A DNA stretch of 63,954 nucleotides from Cyclobacteriaceae bacterium (GCA_003565295.1 PXCO01000127.1:1-63954); one strand, 5' to 3'; positions 54,562 to 63,917 are shown, counted from the stretch's first letter. Made by a program: numbers and translations. Notes: generated by a model from the sequence alone, not told the origin.

Positions 54562-56565
54562 ATGAAAAAGTCAATTACTTACCCAATTTGGCCACTTTTG
54601 ATGTTTTTTTTCCTTGGAGCCAGGGCGGAGGTTCCCATGGATAAGGAACCTGAGGAGGAGATTAACCATGTAAAGGTAGTTCAGCCCATAGTGGAAAAGC
54701 ATTGCTTTTCTTGTCATCATGATACCAACCGCTCTGGGGGAATCAGTATCAAGGCATTTTTTATGGGGTTGGAGGACCAATTTGAAGACCGAATTGTGAG
54801 GGCTGGTAAACTGTGGATGCACATAATGGATCAGGTGCGTTCGGGTGAGATGCCTCCGGCAGGTGAGCCCAGGATGACCACAGAGGAGCAGGAAGAATTA
54901 TTGAACAGTGTGAATGTCATCCTTACCCGCTCACTGAATGCCAACAATCCCGGCAGGGTGGTGATCAGGAGGTTGAGCCATAACGAATATCAATACAGTA
55001 TCAAGCAGCTTACGGGGGTAGATTTTGATGCCAAAAGTAAATTTCCCGCAGATGGTTCAGGGGGGGCAGGTTTCGACAACTTTCCCAGTACCTTATTTTT
55101 GACCCCCTTAAAGATGGAGCGTTATTATGATGCCGCCGATGAGATTTTGGACAATGCGTATGCATCACCGGAACTTTGGAAGCAATTGGTGCCAGACACT
55201 TACCGTGAGTCCCTTTTCAGGAAGTTCTATAACTGGGCGATGCGGTTCTTAAAGGGCCCCGAATATGGAGTGGAAAGACCTGTGAAGGCGGCAGAGGAAA
55301 TCATCATGCCCTTTGCTAGTAATGCCTTTAGGAGGTTTTTGGAACCAAAGGAACGAGACTCTTATATTTCTTTATTTAGGGAAGTTTACCTGGGTACGTC
55401 TTCTGGCAACCGTTTTGATCTGGCCTTGCTGGAAACCTTTAAAGCCATCCTAATTTCCCCGAATTTTCTGTATCGGTTTGAGGAAGAACAACCTGTAAAC
55501 CACCCTTACGCCCTGAGTGCTTTTGAACTTGCCAGTAGGCTTTCTTTTTTCCTTTGGTCTAGCCTTCCAGACAAAGAACTCTACGAAGTAGCTTACAGGG
55601 AAGATCTGCATGACCCGGAAATACTGGAAGCACAGGTAAAAAGGATGCTTAAAGACCCGAAAGCCAGAAGATTGTCGGAAAGTATCTCCACACAGTGGTT
55701 TGGGATTACCAAACTCAAGGAGGGTAGCCCCGTTGATCCCGATCGGTTTCCGGAATTTACCCCTGAACTCAGAGAAGCCATGTACCAGGAGCTGGTAGAA
55801 TACTTTCATCATGTTATGACAGACTCCGGAAATTTTCTTGACTTACTGGATAGCGATTATACCTTCCTAAACGAAACCTTAGCCAATCACTACGGAATTA
55901 GTGATGTAAAAGGAGAGGAGTTGAGAAAAGTGAACCTTTCAGACAGAAATAGAGGTGGGATATTGGGAATGGGAAGCGTGCTTACCGCAACTTCCTTACC
56001 CCTAAGGACCAGCCCTGTGCTGAGAGGGAAATGGGTGCTGGAAGAAATACTAGGTACTCCCGCGCCACCACCTCCGCCAGATGCAGGTGAACTTTCCGAA
56101 GAGGAAGCAGGAGCGGAAGATGCCAGCATAAAGGATTTGTTGGTCTTGCACCGGTCCAAACCTGAGTGCCAAAGTTGTCATCAAAAAATGGATCCTATCG
56201 GCTTTGGTTTAGAGAATTTTGACCCGGTAGGCAGATGGAGGGACAGTTATGGCAAAGGTGAGCAGATAGTGGCCTGGGACACCTTAAGTACTGGTGAGGT
56301 ATTTAGGAGTCCTGCCGAACTGAAAGAGATTCTGGTGGATAAGAAAGAACTTTTTGCCAGGAACCTTACAGAAAAAATTTTCACCTATGCTATCGGTAGA
56401 AGGGTGGAGTTTAAAGATGAATTATTCGTAAAAGAATTGATGGACAATCTGCTTGAAAACGACTTTGACACAGAATCTTTTATGGTCGCTTTGGTCAGCA
56501 GTTATCCCTTTAGGTATAAAGTAAACGACAACGCCGAAAAATTCAGGGTTTTGGCAAAAAACTGA
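54562..56565 (+). CDS. DUF1592/DUF1587/DUF1595/DUF1588/DUF1585 cytochrome protein
   Basis: A 667-residue exported protein of the planctomycete-type DUF1592 architecture. Signal peptide 1-22. A cytochrome-like N-terminus has CFSCH (48-52). Then DUF1587 (about 130-200, RLSHNEYQYSIKQLTGVDF), DUF1595 (about 245-310, FKAILISPNFLYRFEEE), DUF1592 (about 315-445, YALSAFELASRLSFFLWSSLPD), DUF1588 (about 465-565, RTSPVLRGKWVLEE) and DUF1585 (about 585-655). A second CxxCH, CQSCH, lies at 536-540. It precedes DUF1552 by four bases. The family has no known reaction; heme redox chemistry is inferred. Confidence 0.9.
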   Translation: MKKSITYPIWPLLMFFFLGARAEVPMDKEPEEEINHVKVVQPIVEKHCFSCHHDTNRSGGISIKAFFMGLEDQFEDRIVRAGKLWMHIMDQVRSGEMPPAGEPRMTTEEQEELLNSVNVILTRSLNANNPGRVVIRRLSHNEYQYSIKQLTGVDFDAKSKFPADGSGGAGFDNFPSTLFLTPLKMERYYDAADEILDNAYASPELWKQLVPDTYRESLFRKFYNWAMRFLKGPEYGVERPVKAAEEIIMPFASNAFRRFLEPKERDSYISLFREVYLGTSSGNRFDLALLETFKAILISPNFLYRFEEEQPVNHPYALSAFELASRLSFFLWSSLPDKELYEVAYREDLHDPEILEAQVKRMLKDPKARRLSESISTQWFGITKLKEGSPVDPDRFPEFTPELREAMYQELVEYFHHVMTDSGNFLDLLDSDYTFLNETLANHYGISDVKGEELRKVNLSDRNRGGILGMGSVLTATSLPLRTSPVLRGKWVLEEILGTPAPPPPPDAGELSEEEAGAEDASIKDLLVLHRSKPECQSCHQKMDPIGFGLENFDPVGRWRDSYGKGEQIVAWDTLSTGEVFRSPAELKEILVDKKELFARNLTEKIFTYAIGRRVEFKDELFVKELMDNLLENDFDTESFMVALVSSYPFRYKVNDNAEKFRVLAKN

Positions 56566-56569
56566 CGCA

Positions 56570-57949
56570 ATGAGCAAATGGCATATTTCCCGCAGACGCA
56601 TGCTTAAGGGGCTGGGAGCCACCATAGCATTACCCTTTCTTCAGGCCATGGTGCCACCAGGCATGAGTGCCTACAACCTGCCCAAAAAACCGGTGAGGTT
56701 TTCCTGTCTGTTTATGCCCAATGGGGTGAACAAGGATTATTGGACCCCTGAAAGGTACGGAAGTGACTTTGAGCTGAGCATGACCTTACGGCCATTGGAG
56801 CGCTTAAAAAAAGAGGTATTGGTGCTGAACGAACTTATGAACAAAGGCTCTATCTTTCCCGGGGCAGATGGGCACTATGCCAAGGATGCTAATATCCTGA
56901 CCGCTCATCCCATCTACAAGACTGTAGGCGAAAACGTCCATAGTGGGGGGATTTCTTTTGATCAATTGGTGGCACAACATAAAGGACAAGATACCCCATT
57001 CGACTCTTTGCAATATGGCCTGGAAAGGATCAATGCGGGCATAGACGGGGCCGTCGGCTTTACCCGATTATATGGCTCTGCGATATCCTGGAAAACTCCC
57101 ACCATTCCCTGCACCAAGGAAATTGAGCCCAGAATGGCTTTTGATAGGTTGTTTAAGTCCTTCGTGCCTGACCACATGCCCAAGGATCAAAGGTGGAAAA
57201 AAAGCGTATTGGACAAGGTAAGGGAAGATGCGGATCAGTTGCAGAAAAAATTAGGCCGTGCAGACCAGGATAAACTGGAAGAATATATGGAGTCCATCCG
57301 CTCCCTGGAAAAACGTATAGCTGATGCGGATAAAATTAAGGCCTTTGAAAACAATATCACCCCCGAAATTCAAAAGGAGCTAGTGCACCTTAACATGAGC
57401 ATTGACGAGTTCAACGAGACGCATATAGGGGTGGATATTACCGAGAAGACCAGGCAAATGCTGGACATTATGGCATTGGCATTCTGGAGTGATGCTACCA
57501 GAGTGAGCACCTTTATGTTTGGAAATTCGGTAAGCAACAGAAATTTCTCCTTTTTACCCGGGGTTCACGGTAGTCATCATCAACTCAGTCATCATCAAAA
57601 CAACACTGATCAATTGGAGGAGTACAGGATCATCAACGAATGGCATGTGGATCAATATGCCTATTTCCTGGACAAACTGAAATCCATTCCTGATGGGGAG
57701 AGCAACTTATTGGACAATTCGGTTATCATGTTTTCTTCAGGGCTGAGGGATGGCAACTCCCATTCCCCTTATAACCTCCCCATCCTTGTAGGAGGCAAAG
57801 GGGGCGGTGGGCTTAAAACCGGCCAAAATCTTCAGTTCCAAAAGGAAACTCCACTATCGAATCTATACCTTTCGCTGGCACATATCATGGATATCCCCAT
57901 GGAGTGCTTTGCGGATAGCACGGGAGAGCTGTGTGAGATTTATGCATAA
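56570..57949 (+). CDS. DUF1552 protein, copy 1 (Tat-exported)
   Basis: A 459-residue protein of the DUF1552 family, the usual partner of DUF1592. The N-terminus ISRRRMLKGLGATIALPFLQ is a twin-arginine signal. A coiled-coil helix occupies about 220-265 (LDKVREDADQLQKKLGRAD). A conserved histidine cluster HGSHHQLSHHQ is at 333-343, a candidate metal or heme site. The C-terminus ends ADSTGELCEIYA. The gene starts four bases after DUF1592 and is followed by a paralogue of identical length. The reaction is unknown. Confidence 0.9.
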   Translation: MSKWHISRRRMLKGLGATIALPFLQAMVPPGMSAYNLPKKPVRFSCLFMPNGVNKDYWTPERYGSDFELSMTLRPLERLKKEVLVLNELMNKGSIFPGADGHYAKDANILTAHPIYKTVGENVHSGGISFDQLVAQHKGQDTPFDSLQYGLERINAGIDGAVGFTRLYGSAISWKTPTIPCTKEIEPRMAFDRLFKSFVPDHMPKDQRWKKSVLDKVREDADQLQKKLGRADQDKLEEYMESIRSLEKRIADADKIKAFENNITPEIQKELVHLNMSIDEFNETHIGVDITEKTRQMLDIMALAFWSDATRVSTFMFGNSVSNRNFSFLPGVHGSHHQLSHHQNNTDQLEEYRIINEWHVDQYAYFLDKLKSIPDGESNLLDNSVIMFSSGLRDGNSHSPYNLPILVGGKGGGGLKTGQNLQFQKETPLSNLYLSLAHIMDIPMECFADSTGELCEIYA

Positions 57950-57988
57950 ACTCTAATTTGAGAATATCAAACCAAAATAACCTAAGCT

Positions 57989-59368
57989 ATGAGTAAGTGG
58001 CACATATCGAGAAGGAGAATGTTAAAGGGGTTAGGAGCATCCATTGCGCTACCATTTTTGCAAGCCATGGTGCCCCCCGGGATGAGCCATTACAATATGG
58101 CCAAACGACCCGTGCGTTTTGCATGTCTTTTCATGCCCAATGGTGTGAACAAATATCATTGGACACCAGAAAAATACGGTTCCGATTTTGAGCTCAGCAA
58201 AACCTTGCAGCCGTTGGCTAATATCCGCCAAGAGGTGTTGATCCTCAACGAGCTGATGAATAAGGGGTCGATTTTTCCCGGTGCCGAGGGGCATTTTGCC
58301 AAGACAGCTAATATTATGACTGGCTACCCCATCTACAAAACCATGGGCGAGAACCTAAATGTTGGGGGCATTTCCTTTGATCAATTGGTGGCACAGCATA
58401 AGGGGCAGGATACCCCATTTGATTCTCTGCAATTTGGCACTGAAAGGATCAATTCAGGTATTTGTGGCGCCACCGGGTTTACCCGGCTTTATGGGTCGTC
58501 CATTTCTTGGAAGACTCCAACACAGCCATGCTCAAGGGAAATTGAGCCTAGAATGGCCTTTGACCGACTCTTCAGGAACGTGGTTCCCAACAAAAAACAA
58601 AAAGAACAACCCTGGAAACGCAGTGTGCTGGATCAGGTGAAAGAGGATGCAGACAACCTCCAAAGGAAGTTGGGAAGGGCGGATCAGGACAAACTTGAGG
58701 AATATTTGGAATCCATCCGATCGGTGGAAAAGCGGATTGCAGATGAAGGCAAGTCAAAAGCCTTCGAAGAGCAAATCACACCTGCCATGAAGAAAGAATT
58801 GACCGCTTTGGACATCCGTATAGATGAATACAATGAAACCTATGAAGGGGTGGATGTCACGGATAAATTACGTCAAATGATGGATTTGATGGCATTGGCT
58901 TTCTGGAGTGATGCCACACGTGTTTCCACTTTTATGTTTGCGAATTCCGCATCCAACAGGAATTTCTCTTTCATACCTGGGGTACATGGTAGCCATCACC
59001 AGATTTCACACCATCAAAACCATGACGGGCCCATGGAAGAATATAGAAAGATCAACGAGTACTATGTGGCTCAGTATGCCTACTTTTTGGAAAAGCTTCA
59101 AAGCATTCCCGATGGAGAAGGGACCCTTTTGGACAACTCCATGGTGATGTTTGCCTCAGGGCTCAGAGACGGTAATTCCCATTCTCCCAGAAACCTTCCC
59201 GTTTTATTGGGAGGTAGAGGAGGGGGTGGGTTGAAACCCGGAAGAAACCTGAACTTTAAGGAGGAGACTCCGCTTACCAATTTATACCTTTCCATGGCCA
59301 GGATCATGGATATTCCCATGGAATGTTTTGCTGACAGCACCGGGGAATTATGTGAAATATATTCTTGA
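57989..59368 (+). CDS. DUF1552 protein, copy 2 (tandem paralogue)
   Basis: A 459-residue DUF1552 protein, same length as copy 1 and visibly very similar throughout (no insertions or deletions are apparent). It keeps the twin-arginine start (ISRRRMLKGLGASIALPFLQ), the histidine cluster HGSHHQISHHQ (333-343) and the ending ADSTGELCEIYS. It starts 40 bases after copy 1's stop. Both copies read through cleanly, so the duplication is being maintained. It is followed after five bases by the DUF2231 cytochrome protein. Confidence 0.9.
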   Translation: MSKWHISRRRMLKGLGASIALPFLQAMVPPGMSHYNMAKRPVRFACLFMPNGVNKYHWTPEKYGSDFELSKTLQPLANIRQEVLILNELMNKGSIFPGAEGHFAKTANIMTGYPIYKTMGENLNVGGISFDQLVAQHKGQDTPFDSLQFGTERINSGICGATGFTRLYGSSISWKTPTQPCSREIEPRMAFDRLFRNVVPNKKQKEQPWKRSVLDQVKEDADNLQRKLGRADQDKLEEYLESIRSVEKRIADEGKSKAFEEQITPAMKKELTALDIRIDEYNETYEGVDVTDKLRQMMDLMALAFWSDATRVSTFMFANSASNRNFSFIPGVHGSHHQISHHQNHDGPMEEYRKINEYYVAQYAYFLEKLQSIPDGEGTLLDNSMVMFASGLRDGNSHSPRNLPVLLGGRGGGGLKPGRNLNFKEETPLTNLYLSMARIMDIPMECFADSTGELCEIYS

Positions 59369-59373
59369 CCTCA

Positions 59374-60873
59374 ATGACAGATCATCATACATTTAAGCGT
59401 AGGACTTTGCTATCAAAAGCCTATAGTTACCGATATGCCTTATTGGTTTTGGCAGTATTGCTGCCCTTACTCCCTCTAATTCCTCTTCAGAATTCCAAGG
59501 TTCCTGATACGGTGTTTTTTTTGGGGAGGTTTCACCCATTGATTGTGCATTTTCCCATCGTATTGGTGGGTTTAGCCTTAGTCTTTGAACTATTGCAAAA
59601 ATTCCAGTGGGTGACTATTTCTAAGGTTCTTCAAGGCTTTGTTTTAGGCATAGGCCTATTGGGAAGCCTTGCCGCATTGACCATGGGGATGTTTTTGTAC
59701 GCCACAGGGGAGTATTCCGGGGATTTGGTTTATGCGCATCTATGGGGAGGCATTTTGCTGTCCATCACCTTCTGCGTGGCGTGCTACTTTTTTCTGGAAA
59801 ATGCAAAAAAGGAAAGGCCCATTGTTCACACCTCATATTTAAGCTTCTTGATAGTGGCCAATATCGCTTTGGTTTACACCAGTCATCAAGGAGGTTCCCT
59901 TACACATGGGGCAGATTATCTTACGGAATACATGCCTTCTTGGACAAAACCTGCGGCAGAAGAATACCACCCCAAGCCCTTGGAAGAAATGCTTGTCTAT
60001 GAGGATATGATCATTCCCTTCATGGACAAAAAATGCATGAGCTGTCACAACTCCAATAAATCCAAAGGTGGGCTGGTAATGACACATTATGAAGGCCTGC
60101 TGAAGGGTGGAAAAAGCGGCAAGCCTACCTTGAACCCCGGAAGTGTGGATGAGAGTGAATTGATTCAAAGAGTTTTACTCCCTGAAGGCCATGATGACCG
60201 AATGCCTCCGGAGGGCAAGTCACCCCTAACAGCCGAGGAAATAAGCATCATGGAATGGTGGGTGGCAGAAGGTGCCTCCACGGATTTAAAACTGGAATCG
60301 GCAAGAAGCGATCCCAAAATCGAACCTTTTATTGCGGATTATCTTCAGCGGCTTGAGCAACAGCAGAAGGCAAAGTATATGCAGGAGCAGGCCCTGGAAA
60401 GCATGATCGTTCAAGTTGCCAACGATAAGAAATTTCAACTTGGCATGGACAAGTATGGCGATGGGAAAATCGCATTGTCCATGGCTTTTCCCCCATCCTC
60501 TTTTGAGGATAAGGACTTGACTGAACTTCAGCCACTTTTTAGCCAAATATCCAAAGCATCCCTGGTGGCAAGTGGCATCAGCGATGACGGCCTTTATCAT
60601 ATAGGGCAGATGGATGGACTCAAAGAACTTTACTTACAACAGACTTCCATTGATGGATCCGGATTGGTTTATCTTACGGAGTTGCCAAATCTTCAGCTCC
60701 TTAATCTATCAAAAACCCGGGTTGATGATGGTAACCTTTTGCATGTCCTGAAAATGGATAGTCTTGAGGAATTGTATCTCAATGACACAGAAGTGTCGAA
60801 AGAAGTTATTGAGGCCCTAAAGAAAAACAGGCCAAAACTCAGGGTGTCCCTGGAAAGGGGGAATTTCTTTTAA
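59374..60873 (+). CDS. DUF2231 membrane protein with cytochrome and leucine-rich repeats
   Basis: A 499-residue protein. The ATG at 59374 is chosen; an upstream TTG overlapping the previous stop is also open. The N-terminal DUF2231-type region has about four or five membrane segments (about 20-185, FHPLIVHFPIVLVGLALVFELL). A planctomycete-type cytochrome domain follows (about 200-300) with CMSCH at 221-225 and LPEGHDDRMPPEGKSPL. The C-terminal 390-480 region holds leucine-rich repeats (LKELYLQQTSIDG, LQLLNLSKTRVDDGNL, LEELYLNDTEV). It probably anchors the DUF1592/DUF1552 system to the membrane and passes electrons. The stop overlaps the next gene's stop by four bases. Confidence 0.88.
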   Translation: MTDHHTFKRRTLLSKAYSYRYALLVLAVLLPLLPLIPLQNSKVPDTVFFLGRFHPLIVHFPIVLVGLALVFELLQKFQWVTISKVLQGFVLGIGLLGSLAALTMGMFLYATGEYSGDLVYAHLWGGILLSITFCVACYFFLENAKKERPIVHTSYLSFLIVANIALVYTSHQGGSLTHGADYLTEYMPSWTKPAAEEYHPKPLEEMLVYEDMIIPFMDKKCMSCHNSNKSKGGLVMTHYEGLLKGGKSGKPTLNPGSVDESELIQRVLLPEGHDDRMPPEGKSPLTAEEISIMEWWVAEGASTDLKLESARSDPKIEPFIADYLQRLEQQQKAKYMQEQALESMIVQVANDKKFQLGMDKYGDGKIALSMAFPPSSFEDKDLTELQPLFSQISKASLVASGISDDGLYHIGQMDGLKELYLQQTSIDGSGLVYLTELPNLQLLNLSKTRVDDGNLLHVLKMDSLEELYLNDTEVSKEVIEALKKNRPKLRVSLERGNFF

Positions 60874-61277
60874 GGAATAGCCTTGTTATCCCTCAGCTTC
60901 CTTTTCTCCTCTTGGATGTGGGGATACAAGTCATAGGTGGGATAAAACTCAGTACTAAATGCACCCCACACGCCGCGTTCTACGGCAATATTGAGACTCC
61001 TGAGTTCACTGGCAGGAATCTTGACCGTTACCACCTGTCCTATGCCCATCATGACATACCAGGAAACCACCCTAGCAGAGGAGGGAGGGAAGAGCTCAAG
61101 AAAGCCGTTTTTATCCCGGATTTCCCTGAGCTCATCAATGTTCTTATCTTGGTGGTGCTTCATCATGACAGTGATCATAATGCTATCGCCATCGTGTTGG
61201 ACATCAGAAGGTTGCACCTGAGCGTGGATAAAGGAGCAAAGTGAAAGCAAAAGAATGAATGAGCTCATCATTTTCAT
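60870..61277 (-). CDS. Small exported protein, 135 aa, function unknown
   Basis: The ATG at 61277 (MKMMSSFILLLSLCSFIHAQ) gives a clean signal peptide of about 20 residues; an upstream start adds a hydrophilic extension and is not preferred. The mature part (about 21-135) reads as a compact alpha/beta domain (IMITVMMKHHQDKNIDELREI, GIGQVVTVKIPASELRSLNIAVERG, FSTEFYPTYDLYPHIQEEKRKL), possibly a ferredoxin-like fold. I do not recognise the family. It converges on the DUF2231 gene (four-base overlap) and is divergent from the AGE gene at 61351. Confidence 0.65.
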   Translation of the reverse strand: MKMMSSFILLLSLCSFIHAQVQPSDVQHDGDSIMITVMMKHHQDKNIDELREIRDKNGFLELFPPSSARVVSWYVMMGIGQVVTVKIPASELRSLNIAVERGVWGAFSTEFYPTYDLYPHIQEEKRKLRDNKAIP

Positions 61278-61350
61278 ATTCGTATTGGTTTTATGTTGAA
61301 ATTGGGGATTTTTTGCCAATTTTGGCCTAAACAAAAATACCAATTAATAC

Positions 61351-62817
61351 ATGTGCTACCATCTCAAAAAACTGATAAGTTTATTTTCTTTATCGTTAAT
61401 TTCAGGATGCCTCGTTGCTCAACAGTCTCCTTGGTTAACATCCCAGTACTGGAAAGACCAATTGTTTACTGACATACTACCGTATTGGACCAATTCCATC
61501 GTGGACGATCAGAACCAGTCTTTCCATACCAGTTTGAATGAGTCATGGCAACCACTTCCAGTAGATACACTTAGGTTTCCCAGTATGATAGCCCGTCATC
61601 TTTTTAGCTACTCAGCGGCATATATGCTGAGTGGTGAAAAGGAATATTTGAACATGGCCCAAAGCCTAAAGGATTATCTTTTTACCCATTGTTATGACCA
61701 AGAGTTCGGAGGTTGGTTTAATAGTATCTCGCCAGAAGGGCAGGTGATAGATGCCGGCAAATCCTCTTTTGTTCAATTTTATGCCATTACAGGACTTACG
61801 CTTTATTATAATATCACGAAAGACCCGGAGGTATATTCCATTATTCGAAAATCCAATGATTTGATGGAAAGTAAAGTTTGGGATTCTGCTTTCGGGGGTT
61901 ATTATAACAGGATGAACAGGGACTGGACCTTAGCTGACGACGGAAAATCCTTTAGTCCTCAACTGGCCCCCATATCGGGCTATTTGTTGTACCTGTACCT
62001 ATCTACCAGGGAGGAAGTTTTTCTTCTACAAATCAAAAGGATTATGGACATGGTGGCGGAAAAAATGGTTGACCCTGCCACAGGTTGGGTACTGGAAAAT
62101 TTTGATCGCCATTGGCAGTACACTCCCTCAAAAACTGGTAAAAACGAAATTAATATCGGGCATACCATTGAAGTAGCCTGGGTGCTGGCCCGGGTTCAGC
62201 AGGTCATCGGAACCCCCTATCAACATTCCCTATTGACTACCTTGGATAATTTAAACGGAGAGTATGGTTTTGACAAAAAAACTGGTTTTTGGTATGCCGA
62301 GGTGGGTAGGGAAGACAAGTCCCTACATACGCCTTTCACGCATTGGTGGATACAGGCGTATGGAATGATGAGTGACCTTGTGCTATGGGAGGTGTTCAAT
62401 GAAGAAGGGTATTTAAAGAGATTTGAAAATGCGGGCAAAATTTGGCAAAACTCCTTCTTAGATAAAGAGGGGGGAGATACCCCACTTACCGTAGGGTTAA
62501 ACGGCGAAGTAATGAAGGGCAATAAGGCCACACAATATAAATCTTCTTATCACAATGCGGAATTGGCTTTTTTGAATTACCTCTATCTCAAGTGTTATTG
62601 GGAGAATGAACCATTTTCACTTTATTTCTATCTGGATAAAAACACAGAGAGCCAGGAACTATATCCTTTGCCCATAGAGGCTAGAGACTTTTCCATTTCT
62701 GCCGTAATGGCCAATGGAATTCCCGTTCAAGAAGTAGCGTTGGGTCAGTTTGGAGTAAAAATACCTCCTCTTAGTGAGCCGAGTGTGATCGAAGTTCAAA
62801 TTCAGCCTAAAAAGTAA
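61351..62817 (+). CDS. Exported AGE-family (N-acylglucosamine 2-epimerase-like) protein
   Basis: A 488-residue protein with an N-terminal signal peptide (about 1-23, ending LVAQ). The alpha/alpha barrel of the AGE/cellobiose-2-epimerase superfamily covers about 45-425. The catalytic-type residues are His271 in GHTIEVAW, Trp332-333 in HWWIQA and His401 in YHNAEL. Standard family members are cytosolic, about 390-420 residues. Export and the extra C-terminal ~60-residue beta tail are unusual. It is divergent from the small gene at 60870 and convergent with the LacI regulator. A sugar 2-epimerase or hydrolase role in the periplasm is inferred. Confidence 0.78.
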   Translation: MCYHLKKLISLFSLSLISGCLVAQQSPWLTSQYWKDQLFTDILPYWTNSIVDDQNQSFHTSLNESWQPLPVDTLRFPSMIARHLFSYSAAYMLSGEKEYLNMAQSLKDYLFTHCYDQEFGGWFNSISPEGQVIDAGKSSFVQFYAITGLTLYYNITKDPEVYSIIRKSNDLMESKVWDSAFGGYYNRMNRDWTLADDGKSFSPQLAPISGYLLYLYLSTREEVFLLQIKRIMDMVAEKMVDPATGWVLENFDRHWQYTPSKTGKNEINIGHTIEVAWVLARVQQVIGTPYQHSLLTTLDNLNGEYGFDKKTGFWYAEVGREDKSLHTPFTHWWIQAYGMMSDLVLWEVFNEEGYLKRFENAGKIWQNSFLDKEGGDTPLTVGLNGEVMKGNKATQYKSSYHNAELAFLNYLYLKCYWENEPFSLYFYLDKNTESQELYPLPIEARDFSISAVMANGIPVQEVALGQFGVKIPPLSEPSVIEVQIQPKK

Positions 62818-62850
62818 CCTCAGGTAGCACATGGATAAATACCAGCCTGG

Positions 62851-63882
62851 TTAAGTATTGTTTCTATTGGATGAGGCCCTCACAATCAAGGAGGAACGTA
62901 GGGTGATGGTTTCTGTTTTTTGCAGCAATTGTTGATCCTCATCAGACAGGTGGTTGATGAGATTTTTTACCGCTACTTCTCCCATATGAAAGCTGGGGTA
63001 ATTGATGGTGCTGAGGTTGGGTTCCACCATGCGCGAGATAAGGTCGTTGTTAAAGCCTACTACGGCTAATTGCTCCGGGATTAGGGTACCTCTTTTTTTC
63101 AGGGCGATCAGGCAACTTGCCGCACAGGTGTCATTGGAAACCAGGAGCCCATCCGGTACAGAGGACATGGAAAGCAGTTGTCCCACTATGCCTTCGCCTG
63201 CATGTTCGTTTAGTGCGGTATGTATCACAGAACTGGATTGGAAAGGCATATCGTGATCCATAAGGGCATATTTATACCCTTTTAGCCGGTCGGTATATAC
63301 GTTGACCTTTGGATTCCCTAATACATGCACTATATGTGTGCAACCTTGTTGAATAAGATGGGTAGTAGCCTCATAACCTGCCTGAACATTGTCGATCACC
63401 ACTCCGGTAAACTGGTTTTGTTCTGGCACCCGGTCGTAAAAGATAACCGGTATCTCCTTTTGAAAAAAGGGTTGGAAGTGATCGATGTTTCCTGTGTCCG
63501 CAGCCAGTGAAACCAGCAGGCCGTCCACTCGGCTGTTGAACATGGTTTTGGCATTGGCGATCTCTTTTTTGAGACTTTCCAAGGATTGGCTGATGATCAG
63601 GTTATAACCCGCTTCACTGGCCACCTTTTCCATGCCCGCCAATACAGAAGATTGAAAAGGGCTGTCTAGCCTGGGGACAATTACCCCCAAGTTAAAAGTC
63701 TTCTTTCTGCGAAGGTTGGAAGCAAAAATATTGGACTGATAACCTAAGTCCTCAGCCATCTTATAAATCCTTTTTTTGGTCTTCTCGTTTACCCTTGGAT
63801 GATTGTTCAAGGCCCTGCTTACGGTAGTTGGTGAAACGCCCAATTGCCCTGCGATATCGTATATGGTAATTTCTTTTTTCAT
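62851..63882 (-). CDS. LacI-family transcriptional regulator
   Basis: A 343-residue DNA-binding repressor. The N-terminal helix-turn-helix (about 4-26, TIYDIAGQLGVSPTTVSRAL) and hinge (NHPRVNEKTKKRIYKMAEDLGYQSN) match the LacI/GalR family. The periplasmic-binding-like ligand domain (about 60-335) shows LGVIVPRLDSPF, DGLLVSLAAD and the late EQLAVVGFNND. Members sense a sugar and control nearby catabolic genes; here the convergent AGE gene is the closest candidate, but a target further left is equally possible. It starts 72 bases from the window edge. Confidence 0.92.
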   Translation of the reverse strand: MKKEITIYDIAGQLGVSPTTVSRALNNHPRVNEKTKKRIYKMAEDLGYQSNIFASNLRRKKTFNLGVIVPRLDSPFQSSVLAGMEKVASEAGYNLIISQSLESLKKEIANAKTMFNSRVDGLLVSLAADTGNIDHFQPFFQKEIPVIFYDRVPEQNQFTGVVIDNVQAGYEATTHLIQQGCTHIVHVLGNPKVNVYTDRLKGYKYALMDHDMPFQSSSVIHTALNEHAGEGIVGQLLSMSSVPDGLLVSNDTCAASCLIALKKRGTLIPEQLAVVGFNNDLISRMVEPNLSTINYPSFHMGEVAVKNLINHLSDEDQQLLQKTETITLRSSLIVRASSNRNNT

Positions 63883-63917
63883 CTGTTTATAATTTGTTTT
63901 TCAGCGGTCATAACTTG

